A stretch of 59,548 nucleotides of DNA, from positions 919,341 to 978,888 of the forward strand of contig JAQYWK010000002.1 of NCBI GenBank assembly GCA_030145055.1. The letters are read 5' to 3'. The DNA comes from Desulfovibrio sp. GTDB lineage: Bacteria > Desulfobacterota > Desulfovibrionia > Desulfovibrionales > Desulfovibrionaceae. Of this stretch, positions 53,092 through 59,548 are shown in pieces; positions within the stretch are counted from its first letter, which is position 1, and each line of letters starts with the position of its first letter. Both the position numbers and the translations under genes were made by a program. The notes beneath the pieces are model-generated. The model did not search any database and was not told where the DNA came from. It saw only the letters and a list, made by a program, of their open reading frames with translations.

Positions 53092-54459
53092 TTATGGAAA
53101 GAAGCGCAAAATACCACCAGCCTGAAGAGCATTCAGAGCGATAGCAATTCCAGCGAGCATAACAAGCCCCGCACTGGCAACGGGCAAGTTTTCAATCAAC
53201 TTTCGTGATCCCGAGAATCTTTCTGTTAATTTTGAAGCTCGAACGGTCAAAATACCGATTATTATCAGCACTGCGGCGAGTCCCAGACTAAACGCAAATA
53301 TCAGTAACAGCCCGAAAACAATACGCCCGAGCGCAACTGCAGCTAATAGCACAACAAGCGCGGTCGGACATGGAACCATTCCGCCGGCAATCCCCAGACT
53401 GAGCATGGACCACCACGAAACTGGTTCGCTTTCTTCCTTTGAATCATCATGATGGTGATGATGATGCGCGCCGTGCAACGCTCTTTTCGCAAGCATAATA
53501 TAGCCCACAAAAAAGACGAGAACACCTGAAAAAGCTCCAAGCCACGGGTAAAGATCGCCGGGCAAAAAATACCGTGAAAGCAACAACGCCGCAATTCCAA
53601 GCACTATGACACTGGCAACATGGGTGATGGTGACAATTATCCCCAATGTAAAAGCATCTTTAACTTTTCCGCTACGTCCTATCAGATACGCCGCAACCAT
53701 TGCCTTGCCGTGACCGGGACTTAACGCATGGCCCATACCAAGAACAAACGCCAGGCCGAGCGCAAACAATGCTGCGCCAGTTCCTAAATTTTCGCGAGAC
53801 AGATATTCGCGAAGCGCGGCCTGACTGGATTCTTCCTGCGGCTGGGGCGCAATTCCGTTCTCCGAGGCAAGATTGTTGTTAATAGATGCGACGGAGTTAG
53901 TAGCATCTCTCGCATTAACGGCGCTCATAAAAGTTAGCTCTAAAGTCCTAGAATCTATGGTTGTAGAAACCTTGCTGGCCAGTGGATCAGCCTGCACAAA
54001 CCACTTCAACCATTTAAGTTCACCAGCCTTAAAATTATTATCTGACACTTTCAGAACATGGCTGACTGATTTTTGATCTCCGATAGGCACTGAATAGATC
54101 AAATTAGCCCGCACACCATTACCGTATCCACCGAGTGCTGGTGCGACAGAGTCATAGTACAACTCTAGCGCTACGGGCTTATCATCTAATGTTACAACTA
54201 TATTAGGATACAAAATTTTATTGATAGTGCGAGACAAAGCACCCTCTTCTAAGGACGAAACTTTACCATCGCGATCAGAATCAGGGATTAGAGTTGCCGT
54301 GATAGAGGGACCAATCGAAGTACGGTAAATAATGAGAAGACGCGTTCCTTCATTCTGAACAGTAGTTTCCTGCACAACCTCTCCAAGCGGATGCGCACCA
54401 GCCACCAGCGGGATAAGACAGAAAGCCAATAACGAAAGGAACAAACTAGTAATTTTCAT
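53092..54459 (-). CDS. NicO family nickel/cobalt transporter with N-terminal extracytoplasmic domain
   Basis: A 455-residue membrane protein. A signal segment (1-22) leads to an extracytoplasmic domain of about 200 residues that contains a canonical EF-hand loop (DSDRDGKVSSLE, residues 60-71). Six transmembrane helices follow from about residue 228, with the NicO motif GMGHALSPGHGKAM near residue 240. A histidine-rich loop (GAHHHHHHDD near residue 330) is typical of metal exporters such as RcnA. The final helices have GIAGGMVPCPTAL. It probably exports Ni or Co, or moves them inward; direction cannot be read. It is divergent from the TetR gene, with its ATG at 54459, and shares the 168-base gap. 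Confidence 0.82.
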   Translation of the reverse strand: MKITSLFLSLLAFCLIPLVAGAHPLGEVVQETTVQNEGTRLLIIYRTSIGPSITATLIPDSDRDGKVSSLEEGALSRTINKILYPNIVVTLDDKPVALELYYDSVAPALGGYGNGVRANLIYSVPIGDQKSVSHVLKVSDNNFKAGELKWLKWFVQADPLASKVSTTIDSRTLELTFMSAVNARDATNSVASINNNLASENGIAPQPQEESSQAALREYLSRENLGTGAALFALGLAFVLGMGHALSPGHGKAMVAAYLIGRSGKVKDAFTLGIIVTITHVASVIVLGIAALLLSRYFLPGDLYPWLGAFSGVLVFFVGYIMLAKRALHGAHHHHHHDDSKEESEPVSWWSMLSLGIAGGMVPCPTALVVLLAAVALGRIVFGLLLIFAFSLGLAAVLIIIGILTVRASKLTERFSGSRKLIENLPVASAGLVMLAGIAIALNALQAGGILRFFP

Positions 54460-54533
54460 TAAAAATTAACCTCAATATATAAAATCATAAAAAATAATAT
54501 TAAACACCATGAATCACCTCATACCATATACTC

Positions 54534-54590
54534 TTGACAGCTTAAACTCTCCTGTATATATACCGACTAAATGACCGATGGTCATTTAGT
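54534..54590 (+). promoter_or_regulatory. Sigma-70 promoter with overlapping TetR operator palindrome
   Basis: TTGACA at 54534-54539, 17-base spacing, TATATA at 54557-54562. Directly downstream is a perfect 11-base inverted repeat, ACTAAATGACC at 54566-54576 and GGTCATTTAGT at 54580-54590, with a three-base spacer, over the expected start point. This is the classic layout for an autoregulated TetR gene; the TetR start is 38 bases downstream. Confidence 0.85.
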
Positions 54591-54627
54591 GACCCCTGGT
54601 TACAACTCGATTCTTGGAGAAGTCTAA

Positions 54628-55224
54628 ATGGCTAGAAAACAGCAGGAAAAATCAAAACAGACGAAAGAAGAGCTGATGCGCTCGGCGGGTGATCTATTCG
54701 GTCAAAAAGGGTTCATGGCTACGACGGTTGCTGAAATAACCGCCCATGCGGGATATTCTAAAGGTAGTTTTTACAGACACTGGGTGAGCAAAGACAAATT
54801 GTTCATGGAGATCATTGAAAACAAGCTGAAAGAATACCGCAGCTCTCGGGACGAACGCCTTGATAAGGCTGGCAGTCTTGAAGAAGTGATGCACATTATT
54901 TGGGATTTTCTCGAAATAATAGTGCGTGACGAAAATTGGGCAAAAGTTTTTCTCGAGTTCACGGTTTATGCTTCACGCATTCCTGAGCTGAGAAATGATC
55001 TTAGTCTAAGCCAATACCGCCTTTCCGAAAAAGTTTTTGCAGAATTAGTCAGAGATTTCGTTGAAACGGGTTATCCACCTGAAAAACTCGGTGCGTTCAA
55101 CACCGTACTTTTTGAAGGTTACATGGTCCAAAGTGCACTTGGAACCGGAATTGTAGATTTAAAAGACATTCGCGAGGCCGCATTAACAGTAGCCCTCGCT
55201 AATGGACTTAAAAAAGTTCAATAA
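54628..55224 (+). CDS. TetR/AcrR family transcriptional regulator
   Basis: A 198-residue repressor. The N-terminal helix-turn-helix is KEELMRSAGDLFGQKGFMATTVAEITAHAGYSKGSFYRHW at residues 13-52. The C-terminal ligand-binding half is helical (LEEVMHIIWDFLEIIV). The palindrome over its own promoter is a likely binding site. The TRAP transporter genes follow on the same strand after 23 bases, so it may control them and bind their substrate or a product. The NicO gene diverges upstream and could also be affected. A GGAGAA ribosome site precedes ATG 54628. Confidence 0.88.
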   Translation: MARKQQEKSKQTKEELMRSAGDLFGQKGFMATTVAEITAHAGYSKGSFYRHWVSKDKLFMEIIENKLKEYRSSRDERLDKAGSLEEVMHIIWDFLEIIVRDENWAKVFLEFTVYASRIPELRNDLSLSQYRLSEKVFAELVRDFVETGYPPEKLGAFNTVLFEGYMVQSALGTGIVDLKDIREAALTVALANGLKKVQ

Positions 55225-55247
55225 AACCATTCCTTATGGAGGGAAGC

Positions 55248-56258
55248 ATGAAAAAGATTTTACTAACTATTATGGCAGTTTTTATCGGTTTTGCCGCAAT
55301 GCCACTTTCTGCGAGCGCAGAAACCATCTCTTTGACGTATTCAAATTTTTTCCCTCCTACCCATATTCAGTCAAAGCTAGCTCAGCAGTGGTGTGACGAA
55401 GTCGCCAAACGAACTAACGGCAAAGTAAAAGTCTCCTACTTCCCAGGCGGAACTCTTACTAAGGCAAAACAATGCTACGACGGAGTTGTTGAAGGACTTT
55501 CAGACATAGGTCTTTCCGCTCTTGCATATTCACGCGGACGCTTCCCTACCATGTCTGTAGTTGACCTTCCATTAGGTTACAAATCCGGCATGTCCGCAAC
55601 AAAGGTTGCAAACGAAGTTTACAAACATTTCATGCCGAAAGAACTTAGCGACGTAGCACCAATGTACTTCCATGCTCACGGCCCTGGATTACTTTTCACA
55701 GCTAAAAAACCTGTTAAAACTTTAGCTGACATTAAAGGTCTCAAGTTACGCGGAACAGGTAACTCTGGAAAACTAATCAAAACACTTGGCGGCGCACCTG
55801 TAGCCATGTCTATGCCTGATACATACCAAGCAATTCGCAAAGGCGTTGTAAGCGGAGGAATGTACCCAATGGAAACAAACAAAGGCTGGAAAATGGCTGA
55901 AGTTGTTGACTACTGTACACTTGATTTCCCTGTAGCATACACAACCACATTCTTCGTTGCCATGAACAAAGACAAATGGAATTCAATTCCTGCTGACCTC
56001 CAAAAAATTATCACTGAAATCAACAAAGAATGGGCTGTTAAACATGGTCAGGCTTGGGACGATAGCGACGCGGCTGGTAAAGAATTCTTTGTAACAAAAG
56101 GTGGAAGGTTTATAAATCTTACCGAAGCTGAAGGTAATGCATGGAAAGAAAAAGCTGCACCTATGATGACTGAATATGTTGAAGCAACAGACAGCAAGAG
56201 TCTTAAGGGGAAAGAAATTCTTGACTTCACACTTAAATCACTGGAAAAAGCTCAGTAG
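55248..56258 (+). CDS. dctP: TRAP transporter substrate-binding protein (DctP family)
   Basis: A 336-residue periplasmic solute receptor with a signal peptide ending near SASAE (residue 22). DctP-type features are LTYSNFFPPTHIQSKLAQQWC, FPGGTLTKAKQCYDGV, LKLRGTGNSGKLIKTLGGAPVAMSMPDTYQAI near residue 163 with the conserved Arg for a carboxylate, and YTTTFFVAMNKDKW. The start was set at ATG 55248, with GGAGGG four bases upstream, instead of the in-frame ATG 55236. It is followed by a hairpin and then the membrane subunits. The ligand is a carboxylate, identity unknown. Confidence 0.9.
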   Translation: MKKILLTIMAVFIGFAAMPLSASAETISLTYSNFFPPTHIQSKLAQQWCDEVAKRTNGKVKVSYFPGGTLTKAKQCYDGVVEGLSDIGLSALAYSRGRFPTMSVVDLPLGYKSGMSATKVANEVYKHFMPKELSDVAPMYFHAHGPGLLFTAKKPVKTLADIKGLKLRGTGNSGKLIKTLGGAPVAMSMPDTYQAIRKGVVSGGMYPMETNKGWKMAEVVDYCTLDFPVAYTTTFFVAMNKDKWNSIPADLQKIITEINKEWAVKHGQAWDDSDAAGKEFFVTKGGRFINLTEAEGNAWKEKAAPMMTEYVEATDSKSLKGKEILDFTLKSLEKAQ

Positions 56259-56298
56259 CAATCAAACCATTCATATACGATTATCAAACTTCAATAAA

Positions 56299-56346
56299 TA
56301 AAGTTCAAGGTCTCACATATAATTTGGTGAGGCCTTGAACTTTTTA
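56299..56346 (+). terminator. Intercistronic terminator after dctP
   Basis: Stem of about 16 bases (AAGTTCAAGGTCTCAC against its complement with one G-T pair), a nine-base loop, then TTTTTA. It lies between dctP and dctQ and should make the receptor message more abundant than that of the membrane subunits. Confidence 0.75.
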
Positions 56347-56425
56347 TAAATTATAAGCCAGCAATAATAAACGCATCATATAATATGAACATAAACAATT
56401 TTCCAATTCTGCTATGGAGAGAATA

Positions 56426-56911
56426 GTGAGTGAATCAAAACCGGACTTTGTCACCAGACTTGAAGAAGTTCTGAAAGCAGTTGCGGCAATCAGCCTAATA
56501 GGTATGGCTCTTTTAACTGGCGCAGATATTATTTGCCGAGGGGTTTTCGGATCACCAATTTTCGGGGTAGAGGAATTAGTCGCGGTTCTGGCAGTTTTAA
56601 CAACAGGACTGGCCCTCTCCTACACTCACTCCCAGCAGAGCAATATTGGCGTTGAATTTTTAGTTAGTAAATTTCAGAAAAGAACTCGTGATAGTATTCG
56701 ATGCGGAACAAATACCGCGAGCGCAATACTTTTCGGAATAGTTACGTGGCGACTATGTTTATACGCTGAGAGTTTGAAAAAGGCCGGCGAAGTTACCATG
56801 ACTCTCGAAATACCGACTTATTTAATTATATATGCACTGGGCTTCGGTTTTGCATGTTTTACTTTAACTCTGCTTCGCGATGTAGTCGCGCACCTCAAAG
56901 GAGGCAAGTAA
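56426..56911 (+). CDS. dctQ: TRAP transporter small permease subunit (DctQ family)
   Basis: A 161-residue four-helix inner-membrane protein (helices at about 20-38, 46-70, 83-100 and 122-145). Conserved DctQ pattern: LEEVLKAVAAISLIGMALLTGADIICRGVFGSPIFGVEELV. The start was set at GTG 56426, with GGAGAG four bases upstream; an in-frame ATG at 56414 has no site. It lies one base upstream of the large subunit gene. It couples with DctM to form the sodium-driven permease. Confidence 0.87.
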   Translation: MSESKPDFVTRLEEVLKAVAAISLIGMALLTGADIICRGVFGSPIFGVEELVAVLAVLTTGLALSYTHSQQSNIGVEFLVSKFQKRTRDSIRCGTNTASAILFGIVTWRLCLYAESLKKAGEVTMTLEIPTYLIIYALGFGFACFTLTLLRDVVAHLKGGK

Positions 56912-56912
56912 C

Positions 56913-58226
56913 ATGGAACCAAGCAGCATCGGAATTATCGGAGTTTTAATAATGTTGGGACTTTTCCTGACACGCATGCCGGTAGCATACGTTATGACGC
57001 TTGTCGGGTTTGTCGGGTTCGCATTTCTTATCTCAATGAAAGGCGGGATGAACTTACTTTCAAGAAGTTTTTACGATTCATTTTCATCATACAGTTTAGC
57101 AACAGTTCCACTTTTCATTTTAATGGGACAACTCGCATTTAATAGTGGTATTAGCCGAAAACTTTACAGCACGGCATATCATTTCCTCGGTAATATTCAG
57201 GGTGGACTGGCAATGGCGACAGTTGCAGCTTGTACCGCATTTGGTTCCGTATGTGGATCAAGTCCGGCAACAGCGGCAACCATGGCAACAGTTGGTATCC
57301 CTGAAATGAAACGGTACGGCTATTCCAATTCATTGGCAGCTGGATCAGTCGCATCAGGTGGCGGACTTGGAATGATAATGCCGCCAAGTGTAGTTCTTAT
57401 TGTCTACGGAGTTCTAACCGAGCAATCTATCGGCGAACTTTTCATGGCTGGAATAATACCGTCCGTAGTGCTGACAATACTTTTCATAATTGCAATTGCA
57501 ATTCAGTGCCACATAGACCCCACTCTCGGGCCAAAAGGTGAAACTTTCAGCTTCGCAGCAAAGATGAAATCACTTCTAGGATTGGCTGACACATTCGCAA
57601 TATTCGGACTCGTTATTGGCGGTATGTTTTGGGGATTCTTCACACCGAATGAATCTGCTGCGGTGGGTGTTTTAGGAATATTAACTCTCGGCATTATCAA
57701 ACGCCAATTAACATGGGAAGCATTCAAGAACTCCCTCTACGAAACACTCCGAACCTCATGCATGGTTTTACTGTTGGTTGCAGGAGCTGTAATTTTCGGA
57801 AAATTCCTAGCTGTCACACGTATCCCATTCGATGTAGCTGCTTGGACATCGTCCTTTGATCTGCACCCGCTGATCATCATGGCAATGATCCTAGTCATCT
57901 ACTTCATCGGCGGCTGTTTCATGGACGCTCTGGCACTCATCATGCTTACAATACCAGTCTTCTACCCCGTAGTTATGGGGCTGGGTTTTGATCCAATCTG
58001 GTTCGGAATAATTATCGTTTTAGTTACGCAGATAGGAGTCATTACCCCTCCGGTAGGTATCAACGTTTACGTTGTTTACGGCATGGCCCAAAAGTTCGAA
58101 CCATCCATTACACTGGAAGAAATATTCAAGGGAACCATTCCATTCTTACTGGCAATTATAGTCGGACTTGTGCTGTTCGCCATATTCCCACAAATCATTT
58201 TGTACTTGCCGCAAGCTATGTACTAA
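56913..58226 (+). CDS. dctM: TRAP transporter large permease subunit (DctM family)
   Basis: A 437-residue polytopic inner-membrane protein, roughly twelve helices, with typical DctM motifs: TAFGSVCGSSPATAATMATVG near residue 105, GGLGMIMPPSVVLIVYG near residue 148 and TQIGVITPPVGINVYV near residue 370. It transports the carboxylate captured by DctP, driven by a sodium or proton gradient. It begins one base after dctQ and ends before a strong terminator. Confidence 0.92.
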   Translation: MEPSSIGIIGVLIMLGLFLTRMPVAYVMTLVGFVGFAFLISMKGGMNLLSRSFYDSFSSYSLATVPLFILMGQLAFNSGISRKLYSTAYHFLGNIQGGLAMATVAACTAFGSVCGSSPATAATMATVGIPEMKRYGYSNSLAAGSVASGGGLGMIMPPSVVLIVYGVLTEQSIGELFMAGIIPSVVLTILFIIAIAIQCHIDPTLGPKGETFSFAAKMKSLLGLADTFAIFGLVIGGMFWGFFTPNESAAVGVLGILTLGIIKRQLTWEAFKNSLYETLRTSCMVLLLVAGAVIFGKFLAVTRIPFDVAAWTSSFDLHPLIIMAMILVIYFIGGCFMDALALIMLTIPVFYPVVMGLGFDPIWFGIIIVLVTQIGVITPPVGINVYVVYGMAQKFEPSITLEEIFKGTIPFLLAIIVGLVLFAIFPQIILYLPQAMY

Positions 58227-58248
58227 AAATCTAATTAACTGCTTATTA

Positions 58249-58288
58249 AAAAAGCCGCCTATCGTTTAAACGATGGGCGGCTTTTTTA
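58249..58288 (+). terminator. Terminator after dctM
   Basis: Stem AAAAAGCCGCCTATCGTTT paired with AAACGATGGGCGGCTTTTT (one mismatch, minimal loop), with a flanking T tract, 23 bases after the dctM stop. On the opposite strand it could also serve the AEC gene that ends at 58330. Confidence 0.88.
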
Positions 58289-58329
58289 ATGAATGATCAC
58301 AATTCAACTTGTAAGCGATTCGAAAAATA

Positions 58330-59289
58330 CTATTTAAAAACTAATCCAAACTGTGACGCAACGATTAAAGTTAGAAATAAGGCGGGCATATAAAGTATCA
58401 TAGAAACAAGTACACTAGCCGATGTTTCCATTTCCAAAGTTTGATATTCCTGCGCAAGTACACAGGACAATGCAGCAGACGGCATCCCGGACAGAACAAT
58501 TCCCATAAGAAGCATGTTACCTTTCACTCCAAAAAACATGAAGAGAAAAGTTGCCAATAAAGGATGAATAACCATTTTGATAAGATTAACTGATGAAATT
58601 TTAGTCCATTCAATCTTCATCTTCTGTTTACAAATAAGCATCCCAATTGAAAAAAGAGCGCAAGGAACGGATGCCATTCCAAAATCATGCAGACTCGTTG
58701 CTAAAAATTCAGGCAACGGGATCTTAAAAACCGAAAAAAGAATTCCTAATACGGCACAACCGATTAAAGGAGTTTTCAACATTGAAAAAGAAATTGAGCC
58801 AACAACTGACAATTTAGACAATGATTTGTCTGCCTTATGTATTGAAAATTTAGCGACTACTAGTATTATTACAAGCGTAGGTAAAATTATAGCAAGCGTT
58901 GTGGCAATCAGTACTTCTTTACTATCTCCAAATAGAGAAAGCATAACAGGAATGCCTAAATAGGCGGAATTTGGGAAACTAGCGGTAATGGCACGAATAC
59001 CACTTTCTGTATAATGAGCATTAAAAAAATACTTAGAAATTAAAAACATCAACAAGTAAGATAATAACATTGCAGCCGCATAACCTGAAATATAGCCGAC
59101 TCGCGCGATTTCGTGAAAAGGCGTAGTAGCAAGAGTTCCAAATAACAAAGCTGGCAAAGTAAAATAGTAAACAAAACCATTTAATACGGATGAACTATTC
59201 TCGGGAAGAATTTCTCTTCTATAAGTAAAGGCTCCCGCGATAATCATCAAGAATAGTGGAATTAAAGAAGTTGCAACTAAAATTGCCAT
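58330..59289 (-). CDS. AEC (auxin efflux carrier) family transporter
   Basis: A 319-residue inner-membrane protein with about ten helices in two repeats: LIPLFLMIIAGAFTYRREIL near the N-terminus and FPNSAYLGIPVMLSLFGDS near residue 100, a conserved AEC motif, then GIVLSGMPSAALSCVLAQEY near residue 270. The family moves organic anions or amino acids such as malate. ATG 59289 has GAGGG five bases upstream, so the longer frame from 59331 was not used. It is a lone gene between the TRAP terminator and the 5S rRNA terminator. Substrate unknown. Confidence 0.86.
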   Translation of the reverse strand: MAILVATSLIPLFLMIIAGAFTYRREILPENSSSVLNGFVYYFTLPALLFGTLATTPFHEIARVGYISGYAAAMLLSYLLMFLISKYFFNAHYTESGIRAITASFPNSAYLGIPVMLSLFGDSKEVLIATTLAIILPTLVIILVVAKFSIHKADKSLSKLSVVGSISFSMLKTPLIGCAVLGILFSVFKIPLPEFLATSLHDFGMASVPCALFSIGMLICKQKMKIEWTKISSVNLIKMVIHPLLATFLFMFFGVKGNMLLMGIVLSGMPSAALSCVLAQEYQTLEMETSASVLVSMILYMPALFLTLIVASQFGLVFK

Positions 59290-59425
59290 AATATCCCTCA
59301 GGAAATAGTTTTTAAGATGTATATGATACAATACTCCTTAACACTAAACCTCAACTATTATTTGAAATATAGCGCGATGTTAATTCATACGACTTCAAAT
59401 CTCCCCCCCCCCCGCAAACGTAAGA

Positions 59426-59455
59426 AAACCCGTACAAAATTAATTGTACGGGTTT
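59426..59455 (-). terminator. Terminator of the rRNA operon (minus strand)
   Basis: Perfect 12-base stem: AAACCCGTACAA at 59426-59437 with TTGTACGGGTTT at 59444-59455. On the minus strand it follows the 5S rRNA and ends with TTTTC. A run of eleven C at 59403-59413 lies beyond it. Confidence 0.85.
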
Positions 59456-59467
59456 CTTTAAAAAAAA

Positions 59468-59548
59468 GTCCTTGCGACGACCTAGTTTCCCACCAGCTAC
59501 CTGGCAGTATCATCGGCGATGGAGGTCTTAACTTCCGAGTTCGGAATG
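59468..59548 (-). rRNA. rrf: 5S ribosomal RNA, 3' part
   Basis: The reverse complement reads CCGAACTCGGAAGTTAAGAC and CGCCGATGATACTGCC, the conserved core of bacterial 5S rRNA, and ends GGTCGTCGCAAGGAC before a T run. About the last 80 of some 115 bases are present; the 5' end is off the window. The rest of an rRNA operon should lie beyond the right edge. Confidence 0.93.

Overview
The window looks like a chromosomal segment of an anaerobic, sulfate-reducing Desulfovibrio-type bacterium, probably a marine, AT-leaning lineage such as Maridesulfovibrio. This is inferred from gene content: a TrsS/TrsM-type cluster that I associate with D. vulgaris DVU_1551-1558, a superoxide-reductase-like protein, TRAP transport, and a low-GC sequence throughout. 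No taxonomic search was possible.

Layout. (1) 53-9191, plus strand: a nine-gene, mostly overlapping operon joining XdhC and a MobA/MocA-like nucleotidyltransferase (molybdenum-hydroxylase maturation) to a radical SAM protein (TrsS), a methyltransferase (TrsM), a C-GCAxxG-C-C protein, an AMP-dependent ligase, a dicluster Fe-S/flavin-like electron carrier and a histidine phosphatase. Its overall chemistry is not established and it is the best candidate for an undescribed system. (2) 9259-11411, minus: a PLP racemase paired with a DUF1611 ATPase-like protein. (3) 11900-17328, plus: a CotH-kinase/beta-helix, VTC polyphosphate-polymerase-like and DUF4956 membrane module with two uncharacterised membrane-anchored proteins, preceded by a sigma-54-type promoter. 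(4) About 17470-17805: a dead IS3-family transposase fragment. (5) 17817-23874, minus: a chaperone-usher pilus locus whose usher carries an unusual N-terminal membrane segment plus linker and a duplicated C-terminal SPOR-like domain. Four imperfect 95-bp tandem repeats lie upstream of the pilin gene. (6) 24427-34046: mixed genes (PH-domain protein, UbiD-type decarboxylase, YaiI, a ThDP 2-ketoacid decarboxylase, a large sensor kinase, a Tat-exported superoxide-reductase-like protein, and an MBL/rhodanese sulfur enzyme).

(7) 34132-51656, minus: a complete Pel exopolysaccharide locus in the order pelC, stand-alone hydrolase, pelA deacetylase, pelB TPR part, pelB porin part, pelD, pelE, pelF, pelG, epimerase (PelX-like), followed by an HDOD protein and a PilJ-type chemoreceptor. 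Both PelA and PelB, single proteins in Pseudomonas, are split in two. PelD keeps the RxxD c-di-GMP site and has lost GGDEF, so the locus is probably c-di-GMP controlled. A divergent lipoprotein glycosidase of the same polygalactosaminidase type follows at 52112. (8) 53092-59289: a NicO-type Ni/Co exporter, a TetR regulator with a clear promoter and palindromic operator, a DctPQM TRAP transporter and an AEC-family carrier. (9) The right edge holds the 3' part of a 5S rRNA on the minus strand with its terminator, so an rRNA operon lies just outside.

The common theme is cell-surface construction (Pel, pili, CotH/VTC module), each locus having its own regulatory signals. Starts were moved from the longest open frame where a Shine-Dalgarno sequence supports it; these choices are noted in the entries.
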